Counted from the first letter of the stretch, positions 1 to 6,631 are shown. The stretch is 7,145 bases of DNA from Nanobdellota archaeon (GCA_018816585.1 JAHIVQ010000082.1:1-7145), one strand, 5' to 3'. Made by a program: numbers and translations. The notes: generated by a model not told the origin, from the letters alone.

Positions 1-95
1 AGGTAAAAGTAACAAGAATTCTTGATAAATTAGAAGGCAAGCAATTAATAGAAAGAAAAAGGCGCGGAATGACAAATATGGTAATAATCAAGTGA
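1..95 (+). CDS. Winged-helix DNA-binding regulator, C-terminal end (partial)
   Basis: This is the 3' end of a gene that begins before the window. It reads in the frame starting at base 3 and stops at TGA 93-95, leaving 30 residues. The peptide contains KVTRILDKLEGKQLIERKRR, followed by a short wing strand ending in MVIIK. This is the pattern of a MarR/TrmB-like winged helix: the end of the recognition helix (TRILDKLE), the glycine turn, LIERKRRG, then the beta wing. Proteins of this type in archaea are usually small transcription regulators. The family cannot be fixed because the N-terminus is missing, and no ligand-binding part is visible. It lies 48 bp upstream of the copper genes on the same strand. 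That makes it a candidate regulator of them, which is an inference from position only. Confidence 0.7.
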   Translation, partial: VKVTRILDKLEGKQLIERKRRGMTNMVIIK

Positions 96-106
96 AACTA
101 GTTTCA
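93..106. promoter_or_regulatory. 14-bp perfect palindrome, candidate operator
   Basis: TGAAACTAGTTTCA is identical to its own reverse complement. It overlaps the stop codon of the winged-helix gene and ends 8 bp before the TATA-like box of the next gene. Its centre is about 44 bp upstream of the start codon at 144. A dimeric winged-helix protein would bind such a site. Which protein binds here, and whether it represses or activates, cannot be told from the sequence. Confidence 0.45.
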
Positions 107-113
107 AACAATC

Positions 114-123
114 GCTTATAAGC
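114..123 (+). promoter_or_regulatory. TATA-like box of the HMA/SafE/cupredoxin gene
   Basis: GCTTATAAGC is a 10-bp perfect palindrome with a TTATAA core. Its centre is about 25 nt upstream of ATG 144, the normal distance from an archaeal TATA box to the transcription start. The mRNA would then begin at or near the start codon, that is, be leaderless. The sequence before ATG 144 (TAAATTGG) has no Shine-Dalgarno site, which fits. No clear BRE is seen. Confidence 0.5.
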
Positions 124-143
124 TGTTTCTTATTCTAAATTGG

Positions 144-1583
144 ATGGTAAATTTAATAAAAAATTTTAAAGCAAAAGGAATGCACTGCATTAATTGCGAA
201 AAAACTATAGAAAAAAGTGTAAAAGAAATAGAAGGAGTTCACTATGTAAAAGCAGATTATGCAACTGAAATAGTTAAAATTACATATGATCCCAAGAAAA
301 CTAATATAGATACTATTTTTAAGGTTATAGAAAAAGAAGGTTATGAAACATCATTTATAGATTATAATACTAAAAAAGAAACTAATATTTTTTGGATTGT
401 TTTTAGCCTTATTGGAATAATTATTATTAGTTATTATGCTTACAATCTATCAAGTACATTTAAATTACCTGAAATAAGTCAAAATATGGGTTATGGTTTA
501 TTGTTTGTAGTTGGTTTATTAACTGGTTTTCACTGTATAGGAATGTGTGGTGGTTTTGTTGTTGGTTATACTACAAAAGCATCTGAAGAAGGCAAAAATC
601 CATTTAAATCTCATTTAATGTATGCTATCGGTAAAATTATTTCTTATACTAGTATTGGAGCAATATTTGGTTTGATAGGGGCTATAATAATATTTACTCC
701 ATTAATGAGAGGGATTGCTGGGATAATCGCAGGTATTTTCTTAATAATTTATGGTCTTAACATGCTTAATATATTTCCATTGTTAAGAAGAATAAGAATA
801 GTAACTCCAAGATTTATAGATAGATTTGTTGGTCATGAAACTAAAAAACATAAAAGCCCATTAATTATAGGGTTACTAAATGGTTTGATGATAGCATGTG
901 GTCCATTACAAGCATTATATATAATGGCAGCAGGTACAGGAAGTGCTATAGAAGGAGCAAAGATATTATTTATATTCGCTCTTGGGACATTACCTGTTAT
1001 GTTAGGATTTGGATTTTTAACTAGTTTTATATCAAACAAATCAACACATAAAATATTAAAAGTATCAGGAATTATTGTTATAATTTTAGGTATATTAATG
1101 CTTAATCGTGGTTTATCCTTAACAGGATCAGGATTTGATTTTAGTTCTGCAATAAGTTTTCAAAGTAATAACATTGTTAATGATAAAAGTGTGGCTGAAT
1201 TAAAAGATGGATACCAAATAATTAAAATGGATGTTATTGCATCAGGTTGGAGTCCAGATAGATTTATTCTTAAAAAAGGAGTGCCTGTTAGATGGATAAT
1301 AAATGGAAGAGAATTAACTGGATGTAATAATGAAATTCAAGTTCCAAAATTAGGTTTAAGCTTTAAAATAAAACAAGAGGAACAAACAATAGAATTTACA
1401 CCAAATGAAGAAGGAACAATTTCATGGAGTTGTTGGATGGGAATGATTAGAGGAATCTTCATTGTTAAAAAAGATTTAAATTTTGATAGTCCAGAAGATA
1501 TTAAAAAAGAACTTAGTTATATACCTGCAACAGAACAAGGTGATTCTTGCACTGTTGGAGGAAGTTGTGGATGTGGAGGATAA
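144..1583 (+). CDS. HMA / SafE-DsbD_2 / cupredoxin fusion, copper-handling membrane protein
   Basis: This 479-residue membrane protein is probably used to bind, relay or reduce copper at the membrane. Residues 5-70 form an HMA domain with GMHCINC (Cys15, Cys18). A first membrane segment lies at about 82-102. A DsbD_2/SafE-type core (TauE/SafE-like, UreH-like) follows, with six segments between about 117 and 322. It carries HCIGMCGG (130-137), where Cys131 and Cys135 are conserved in this family, and a second motif ACGP with Cys252. Residues 355-444 resemble a small cupredoxin domain, with TGCNN (Cys394) and SCWMGM (Cys430, Met432, Met434) as likely copper ligands. The C-terminus has a Cys-rich tail (Cys469, 475, 477). 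Seven membrane segments would put the HMA domain inside and the cupredoxin outside. ATG 144 is chosen because the next Met lies inside the HMA metal-binding loop. copA follows after 31 bp, supporting a copper role. Homologues often carry the name sulfite exporter TauE/SafE, but sulfite transport is unlikely here. The exact reaction is unknown. Confidence 0.85.
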   Translation: MVNLIKNFKAKGMHCINCEKTIEKSVKEIEGVHYVKADYATEIVKITYDPKKTNIDTIFKVIEKEGYETSFIDYNTKKETNIFWIVFSLIGIIIISYYAYNLSSTFKLPEISQNMGYGLLFVVGLLTGFHCIGMCGGFVVGYTTKASEEGKNPFKSHLMYAIGKIISYTSIGAIFGLIGAIIIFTPLMRGIAGIIAGIFLIIYGLNMLNIFPLLRRIRIVTPRFIDRFVGHETKKHKSPLIIGLLNGLMIACGPLQALYIMAAGTGSAIEGAKILFIFALGTLPVMLGFGFLTSFISNKSTHKILKVSGIIVIILGILMLNRGLSLTGSGFDFSSAISFQSNNIVNDKSVAELKDGYQIIKMDVIASGWSPDRFILKKGVPVRWIINGRELTGCNNEIQVPKLGLSFKIKQEEQTIEFTPNEEGTISWSCWMGMIRGIFIVKKDLNFDSPEDIKKELSYIPATEQGDSCTVGGSCGCGG

Positions 1584-1585
1584 AG

Positions 1586-1599
1586 TTTATATTTATAAT
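1586..1599 (+). promoter_or_regulatory. Possible TATA box of copA
   Basis: TTTATATTTATAAT lies in the 31-bp gap between the two copper genes, about 20-25 nt before ATG 1615. It could give copA its own leaderless transcript in addition to read-through from the upstream gene. The bases just before the ATG are a run of A (1608-1615) with no Shine-Dalgarno site. Any AT-rich gap can look like this, so confidence is modest. Confidence 0.35.
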
Positions 1600-1614
1600 A
1601 AATAATCAAAAAAA

Positions 1615-4044
1615 ATGAAAACAACAATATCCATTTCAGGTATGCATTGTGCTTCATGTGCACAGAGAATAGAAAAATCACTTAAAAAGACAAGTGGTGT
1701 TAAGAATGTTAATGTAAATTTTGCAACAGAAAAAGCATATGTAGAACATGATGACAATGTAAAAAAAGAAGAACTTGAACAATCAATTAAAAAAATTGGT
1801 TATAATATTATTAAAGAATCTCCAGAAGGAACTTTAAAATTAAAAGTAATAGGTATGGATAATGCTCACTGCATAAATCTAGTAAATTCTGCACTTAGCA
1901 AATTAAAAGGTATAATAATTAAAGAATTACTAACAAATGAAAAGGCAATAATAAAATTTGATCCTTCTTTAGTATCAAAAGAAAAGATACAGAAAGCAAT
2001 AGAAAATGTTGGTTATAAAAATATAGAAGAAAAAGAAGATTTAGTTGACAAAGAAAAAGAACAAAGAGAAAAAGAAATAAAAAGCTATAAATTTAAAGTT
2101 ATAATAGCCTTCTTGTTCGGAATACCTTTGTTATATATTAGTATGATTTCAATGTACTTTAATTTATCACTTCCTGATTTTATAAAAAATAATACTATCC
2201 TAATACAATGGTTTTTATCAACAATTATAATCATTACAGGATATCAATTTTATATTGGGGGGGTTAGATCTGTTATTAAGGCAAAAACAGCAAATATGGA
2301 TACATTGGTTGCTGTTGGTACTGGAACTGCTTATATATATAGTTTAATCATAACTATATTATTATTAACAAATAAAATAACTAATGGTGAAGTTTATTTT
2401 GAAGTTGCAGGTTTATTAGTTGCATTTATCTTACTTGGAAGATATTTAGAAGCAATAACAAAAGGAAAAACATCAGAAGCAATTAAAAAATTAATTGGAT
2501 TAAGAGCAAAAACAGCTATTGTAATAAGAAATGGAAAAGAAATAGAGATTTCTATAAGTGAAGTAATGCAGAATGATATAATTATTGTAAAACCAGGACA
2601 AAAAATACCTGTTGATGGTATTGTTATTGAAGGTCATAGCTCTGTTGATGAATCAATGATTTCAGGTGAAAGCATTCCTGTTGAAAAATCAAAAGGAGAT
2701 AAAGTAATTGGATCAACAATAAACAAAACAGGTGCTTTTAAATTTAAGGCAACTGCTGTTGGTGATAAAACTGTTTTAGCACAAATAATCAAACTTGTTG
2801 AAGAAGCACAAGGATCAAAAGCACCAATACAAGAACTAGCAGACAAAATTTCAGGAATATTTGTCCCTGCAGTTGCATCCATTGCAGTAATTTCATTTAT
2901 GGTCTGGTTATTACTAGGATATCCATTAAATTTTGATTTAAAGATTTTCGTTGCAGTATTAATAATAGCTTGCCCTTGCGCTTTAGGATTAGCAACACCA
3001 ACAGCTGTAATGGTTGGTACAGGACTAGGAGCACAAAATGGTATTCTATTCAAAAAAGCAAGTGCATTACAAAAAGCATATGAAATTGATGTAATTGTTT
3101 TTGATAAAACAGGTACGCTCACAAAAGGAAAACCAGAAGTAACAGATATTATAAGTATAGATAAGACAGACAAAAAAGATATAATAGAATATGCAGCAAT
3201 AGCAGAAAAAAGAAGCGAGCATCCATTAGCAGAAGCAATAATAAATAAAGCAAAATCTGAGAAATTAAGAATACCTGATGCAAAATTTTTCAATTCTATT
3301 ACAGGAAGCGGGGTGGAAGCTTATTATTCTAATAAAAAAATATGGTTAGGAAATAGAAAGTTAATGGAAGATAAAAAGATTATCTTGGATAATACAGAAG
3401 AGCTTATACAAAAATTAGAGTATGAAGGAAAAACAGTGATGATATTAGTTATTAATAGAAAATTAATAGGATTAATTGCTGTTGCAGATACTCTAAAAGA
3501 AGATAGTAAAGAAGCGATACTTGAATTAAAAAAATTAAATAAGAAAGTAATAATGATTACAGGGGATAATAAAAGAACAGCCAATGCAATATCAAAACAG
3601 CTTGGAATTGATGAAGTACTTTCTGAGGTATTGCCTAAAGATAAAGCAAATGAAGTAAAAAAACTCCAGGAAAAAGGATACAAAGTAGCAATGGTTGGAG
3701 ATGGTATTAATGATGCTCCTGCAATAACTCAAGCAGATATTGGAATTGCAATAGGTTCTGGAACAGATATAGCTATAGAATCAGGGGATATTATCCTAAT
3801 GAAGAATAATATAAAAGATGTAGTATGTGCAATTAAAATAAGCAAGAAATCAATAAATAAGATAAAACAGAATTTATTCTGGGCCTTTGTTTATAATATC
3901 CTTGGTATACCGATAGCAGCAGGAGTTTTATATCCTATAAATGGATGGTTATTAAATCCAATAATAGCAGGTGTTGCAATGGCAATGAGTTCAGTTTCTG
4001 TTGTAACTAATTCTTTGTTATTAAAATTTACAAAATTAAAATAG
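1615..4044 (+). CDS. copA: Copper-exporting P1B-type ATPase CopA
   Basis: This 809-residue Cu+ pump uses ATP to move cytosolic copper out across the cell membrane. Two N-terminal HMA domains come first. HMA1 has GMHCASC (Cys12, Cys15). HMA2 has GMDNAHC (80-86), in which the usual first metal-binding Cys is missing and only Cys86 remains. A charged linker (about 138-156) leads to the membrane part. The core is complete: the actuator SGES (350-353), the membrane CPC copper site (453-455), the phosphorylated Asp497 in DKTGT, SEHP (534-537), TGDN (649-652) and GDGIND (695-700). The late membrane segments hold the FVYN motif and AMSSVSVVTNS (790-800). CPC together with YN and MxxSS marks the Cu+ subgroup (P1B-1) rather than Zn or Co pumps. 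Length and motif order are normal and nothing appears broken. ATG 1615 starts right at the first HMA strand. The preceding gene also carries an HMA domain, so the two probably act together. Confidence 0.96.
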   Translation: MKTTISISGMHCASCAQRIEKSLKKTSGVKNVNVNFATEKAYVEHDDNVKKEELEQSIKKIGYNIIKESPEGTLKLKVIGMDNAHCINLVNSALSKLKGIIIKELLTNEKAIIKFDPSLVSKEKIQKAIENVGYKNIEEKEDLVDKEKEQREKEIKSYKFKVIIAFLFGIPLLYISMISMYFNLSLPDFIKNNTILIQWFLSTIIIITGYQFYIGGVRSVIKAKTANMDTLVAVGTGTAYIYSLIITILLLTNKITNGEVYFEVAGLLVAFILLGRYLEAITKGKTSEAIKKLIGLRAKTAIVIRNGKEIEISISEVMQNDIIIVKPGQKIPVDGIVIEGHSSVDESMISGESIPVEKSKGDKVIGSTINKTGAFKFKATAVGDKTVLAQIIKLVEEAQGSKAPIQELADKISGIFVPAVASIAVISFMVWLLLGYPLNFDLKIFVAVLIIACPCALGLATPTAVMVGTGLGAQNGILFKKASALQKAYEIDVIVFDKTGTLTKGKPEVTDIISIDKTDKKDIIEYAAIAEKRSEHPLAEAIINKAKSEKLRIPDAKFFNSITGSGVEAYYSNKKIWLGNRKLMEDKKIILDNTEELIQKLEYEGKTVMILVINRKLIGLIAVADTLKEDSKEAILELKKLNKKVIMITGDNKRTANAISKQLGIDEVLSEVLPKDKANEVKKLQEKGYKVAMVGDGINDAPAITQADIGIAIGSGTDIAIESGDIILMKNNIKDVVCAIKISKKSINKIKQNLFWAFVYNILGIPIAAGVLYPINGWLLNPIIAGVAMAMSSVSVVTNSLLLKFTKLK

Positions 4045-4049
4045 GCAAT

Positions 4050-4057
4050 TTTATAAA
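4050..4057 (+). promoter_or_regulatory. TATA box of the formate dehydrogenase gene
   Basis: TTTATAAA lies in the 37-bp gap after copA, with its centre about 28 nt upstream of GTG 4082. This predicts transcription starting near 4078-4081, at or just before the GTG. The gene may therefore be transcribed separately from copA with a leaderless or nearly leaderless mRNA. Confidence 0.5.
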
Positions 4058-4078
4058 CTTCTTTTACAAAACTTATTA

Positions 4079-4086
4079 GAGGTGAT
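4079..4086 (+). promoter_or_regulatory. Shine-Dalgarno-like site overlapping the GTG start
   Basis: GAGGTGAT matches the complement of the 16S rRNA 3' end over eight bases, but the annotated GTG start (4082-4084) lies inside it. If this were a working ribosome site, initiation would fall at about 4088-4093, where the in-frame codons are ATA. The match may instead be chance in a leaderless gene. Confidence 0.3.
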
Positions 4087-5914
4087 AATAATAAGATCAA
4101 TATGTCCTTATTGCGGTTGTGGCTGCTATCTTAATTTTTCAGTTAAAGATAAGATAAAAGTTTCTCCTATAAAAGAAGATCCTGTTAGTGAAGGAAAGCC
4201 GTGCATTAAAGGATTAACATGCAGTGAAACAATCAATGTTGATAGAATAAGAGAACCATTAATAAAAATTAATAACAAATTAAAGCCTGTCTCTTGGGAG
4301 AGAGCATATAAATTTATTCATGATAATTTAAAAAAGACAGAAGCAAATGAAATAGCATTTATTGGTGGCTCACCAGGCTCTAATGAAGATAATTTTTTAT
4401 TGCAGAAATTTGCAAGAGATGTATTTAAAACAGACAACATTGACAGTTGTGCAAGAATATGCCATGCTGCTTCATGTTCAGCTTTCAAGAGTTCTTTTGG
4501 GTTGACAAGAATGCCATCAAAGATGGAAGATTATGAAAAAGCTGATTGTATATTGTTAATAGGAACAGATCCTAAGATAACATATCCTGTTGCATTTAAT
4601 AGGATATTAAAAGCAAAAGCAGAAGGAGCCAAGTTAATATGTGTAGAAGATATAAAGAATAGCACTGCAAAGGAATCAGATTTATTTATAGAAATTCTTG
4701 ATGGAACAGAGCTTGCATTTCTTAATGGTTTATTATCATTATTAGTTAAGAATAATAAAGTTAAGAAAGAAATACCTGAAGGCTTAAAAGATATTCTAAA
4801 GCATTACACTCCTAAATATATATCAAATATTTGTAAAGCAAAAGAAAGTGATATCTTAAAAGTATACAAATTAATAGAAAAAAGCAAGAAATTTGTTCTT
4901 GGATTTGGTATGGGCTTGACACAGCATAGTTATGGAACAGACAATGTTTATTCTGCAATTAATTTAGTAATTGCGAAAAATGGAAAAATAATACCTATGA
5001 GAGGAAAAACTAATATTCAGGGAGTAAGTGATATGGGCTGCACGCCAAAATATGGAGGTAATACACTAGTTAGCTTCTTTACAGACAAGCCTGCAAAAGC
5101 AATTTATATAATGGAGACAAATCCAGCACAATCACTTCCTGACTTAAATGTGGTGCATAAAAAACTAAAGAAAATGTTTTTAGTCTTGCATACACAATAT
5201 CCAAACAAGACAATGGAATTTGCAGATGTAGTATTACCATCATGCTCATGGGCAGAGCATTCAGGAACATTCACAAACGGGGAATCAAGAGTAAGATACT
5301 TCAATAAAATAATAAATCCACTATACAAATCAAAGGAAAACTGGAGAATTATAAAAGAACTTGCAGCATATTTTGGAAAAAATTATAGTTACAATAGTTT
5401 AACAGATATATGGAAAGATATTAACAAAATAGATGGTTATGAGAAGATTAGGCTTAGTAAATTAAAAAACAGTATTAAAGGAGAATTTGTAGATTATAAA
5501 ATCAAGTTTGAGAGATTTAATCTTGTTGAGTTCATTTCTCTTGAAGAAAAAATATCAAAAGAATATCCATATGTTCTGACAACTGAAAGATTAAAATATC
5601 AGTTCTGCACAGGCGACAGAAGTTCAAGGTCAAAAACACTTAATAATCTTGAAAAAGAACCATTTTGCTTTATTAATCAGAAAGATGCGGATAATTTAAA
5701 ATTAAAAAATAAGGATAATTCAAGAATATTCTCAAAGAGCGGAGAGATTTTCATTAAAATAAATATTGATAATGATGTTCCTCCTGGCTTGTTATCTGTG
5801 CCATTTCACTTTAAGTCATGTTTGGTCAATAAGTTATTTCCTTTAGAAATAGATCCAATATCAAAAACAGCCAACTTAAAGAGAGTTGCAGTCAATATTG
5901 AAAAATGGGATTAA
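4082..5914 (+). CDS. fdhA: Formate dehydrogenase-like molybdopterin oxidoreductase, catalytic subunit
   Basis: This 610-residue protein resembles FdhA/FdhF, which interconverts formate and CO2 at a Mo- or W-bis-MGD centre. The N-terminal domain has CPYCGCGC followed by GKPCIKG, giving 4Fe-4S ligands Cys8, Cys11, Cys15 and Cys41. The molybdopterin oxidoreductase domain (about 55-480) contains ARICH with Cys127 as metal ligand and His128. It also has MRGKTNIQGVSDMG with Arg307, ETNPAQSLPD, and FADVVLPSCSWAEHSGTFTN. The C-terminal dinucleotide-binding domain (about 494-605) runs from YPYVLTTE to VPPGLLSVPFHF and DPISKTA. Cys127-His128-Arg307 matches the Sec/Cys-His-Arg set of formate dehydrogenases. 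Cys replaces selenocysteine and no in-frame TGA occurs. At 610 residues it is shorter than E. coli FdhF (715) but has all domains. No iron-sulfur, F420 or NAD partner subunit is seen, so the electron acceptor is unknown. The start is uncertain: GTG 4082 is the only standard start codon that keeps the first cluster. Another molybdopterin oxidoreductase activity is possible, though the motifs favour formate. Confidence 0.88.
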   Translation: MIIIRSICPYCGCGCYLNFSVKDKIKVSPIKEDPVSEGKPCIKGLTCSETINVDRIREPLIKINNKLKPVSWERAYKFIHDNLKKTEANEIAFIGGSPGSNEDNFLLQKFARDVFKTDNIDSCARICHAASCSAFKSSFGLTRMPSKMEDYEKADCILLIGTDPKITYPVAFNRILKAKAEGAKLICVEDIKNSTAKESDLFIEILDGTELAFLNGLLSLLVKNNKVKKEIPEGLKDILKHYTPKYISNICKAKESDILKVYKLIEKSKKFVLGFGMGLTQHSYGTDNVYSAINLVIAKNGKIIPMRGKTNIQGVSDMGCTPKYGGNTLVSFFTDKPAKAIYIMETNPAQSLPDLNVVHKKLKKMFLVLHTQYPNKTMEFADVVLPSCSWAEHSGTFTNGESRVRYFNKIINPLYKSKENWRIIKELAAYFGKNYSYNSLTDIWKDINKIDGYEKIRLSKLKNSIKGEFVDYKIKFERFNLVEFISLEEKISKEYPYVLTTERLKYQFCTGDRSSRSKTLNNLEKEPFCFINQKDADNLKLKNKDNSRIFSKSGEIFIKINIDNDVPPGLLSVPFHFKSCLVNKLFPLEIDPISKTANLKRVAVNIEKWD

Positions 5915-6556
5915 ATCAGATTTCTTTCCATATATCATTTTAAGGGATCTCCTATAAAGATAATGTATGTCTTGTCTGGACAGATTGTATTTCTTGGCAA
6001 TCTGTGCAAAAGATAAACCCTCATAACGAGACTCAAGAATATCCATATTTCTATTACCAATTAAGTTTTTTATAGATTCAAAATTTTCATTATCTTCAAA
6101 AATATCTTCAATAGATTTATGATTAGAAGGTAATTTAGAATTTAGAGGCAAATTTTCTCCTTGATTTAATGAAAAATAATTTATAATATAATCAGGCAAA
6201 TTATCATTATCTGATACTAATAAAATAATCCCCTCTTGTATATATTCAGGAAGTTCTTGAAATTCTTTTTTCTTAAATTTGTAATATGTCACCCTATTTA
6301 CTCCAAAAAGCTGGGATAATAAATTCCCATTAAGATTAAGTTCTATTTCAATATCTCCTAAAGTTGGAACTGTATTTTGAGGAGCAGGTTTAGTTTTATA
6401 ATAAGAGATTAATTTTTGTGTAAGTTGGCCAGATGGTTCAGATTTTCCATTTTCTATCTGGCTAAGATAATTACAATTAATGCCAATTTCTTTTGCAACT
6501 TGTTTAGATACTAATCTACGTCTTTTCCTTAATTTTTTAAGATTATCTGATATCAT
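5876..6556 (-). CDS. Multi-HTH transcription regulator (XRE N-terminus, sigma-region-4-like C-terminus)
   Basis: This is a 226-residue DNA-binding protein. Residues 1-57 are an XRE/HTH_3 domain: NLKKLRKRRRL, SKQVAKEIGI, then the recognition helix NCNYLSQIENGKSEPS. Residues about 78-97 (LLSQLFGVNRVTYYKFKKKE) look like a further short HTH. A hydrophobic and then acidic middle follows (IQEGIILLVSD 106-116; EDIFEDNENFE 150-160). Residues 167-208 resemble sigma-70 region 4 or a LuxR-type HTH (MDILESRYEGLSFAQIAKKY, then LSRQDIHYLYRRSLKMI). No ligand or metal domain is visible, and its cysteines (Cys28 and one near the C-terminus) form no metal motif. ATG 6556 begins at the usual XRE start. The last 12 codons plus the stop overlap the 3' end of the formate dehydrogenase gene on the opposite strand. 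Its targets are unknown. Self-regulation, or control of the small divergent gene, is possible. Confidence 0.8.
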   Translation of the reverse strand: MISDNLKKLRKRRRLVSKQVAKEIGINCNYLSQIENGKSEPSGQLTQKLISYYKTKPAPQNTVPTLGDIEIELNLNGNLLSQLFGVNRVTYYKFKKKEFQELPEYIQEGIILLVSDNDNLPDYIINYFSLNQGENLPLNSKLPSNHKSIEDIFEDNENFESIKNLIGNRNMDILESRYEGLSFAQIAKKYNLSRQDIHYLYRRSLKMIYGKKSDLIPFFNIDCNSL

Positions 6557-6582
6557 TTTGTTATCCTGGAGTAATAATTTGT

Positions 6583-6590
6583 TTTATAAA
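6583..6590 (-). promoter_or_regulatory. TATA box of the multi-HTH regulator
   Basis: TTTATAAA (self-complementary) has its centre about 30 nt upstream of the minus-strand ATG at 6556. This predicts a 5' leader of only a few bases. No strong Shine-Dalgarno site lies between it and the ATG (the minus strand reads CCAGGATAACAAA before ATG). Confidence 0.45.
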
Positions 6591-6600
6591 TCTTCCGTCA

Positions 6601-6612
6601 AGTATTTATACT
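6601..6612 (+). promoter_or_regulatory. TATA-like inverted repeat before the small membrane protein
   Basis: AGTAT-TT-ATACT is an inverted repeat of two 5-base arms with a 2-base spacer. It contains TTTATA, centred about 25 nt upstream of ATG 6632, where an archaeal TATA box should be. It lies 10 bp from the TATA box of the opposite-strand regulator, so the two divergent promoters are almost back to back. Confidence 0.4.
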
Positions 6613-6631
6613 AAAGTAAATTAATTAGGAT

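Noticed and set aside
144..1583. Annotation as a sulfite exporter
   Set aside because: The membrane core belongs to the SafE/DsbD_2 group often given that name, but the fused HMA and cupredoxin domains and the copA neighbour point to copper.
2634..3293. A long open frame on the minus strand inside copA (219 codons)
   Set aside because: It is antisense to highly conserved CopA motifs, including CPC and DKTGT. Its peptide is rich in Ser, Ile and Pro without a domain pattern, as expected from a shadow frame.
3324..3683. Another minus-strand open frame inside copA
   Set aside because: It lies opposite the conserved ATP-binding part of CopA. It looks hydrophobic only because it is the complement of Lys- and Glu-rich codons.
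3891..4100. Minus-strand open frame across the copA-fdhA junction
   Set aside because: It is antisense to the conserved last membrane segments of CopA, has no credible protein pattern, and the intergenic part is explained by the fdhA promoter.
4082..4105. ATG at 4102-4104 as the start of the formate dehydrogenase
   Set aside because: It is in a different reading frame, and the first in-frame ATG would remove the whole iron-sulfur domain and the active-site Cys.
4452..4470. Possible selenocysteine site in the formate dehydrogenase
   Set aside because: The active-site codon is TGC (Cys127) and there is no in-frame TGA before the stop, so no selenocysteine is needed.
144..5914. A functional link between copper export and formate dehydrogenase
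   Set aside because: The fdhA gene has its own TATA box and no shared motif or domain ties it to copper. Neighbourhood alone is too weak to claim a joint system.
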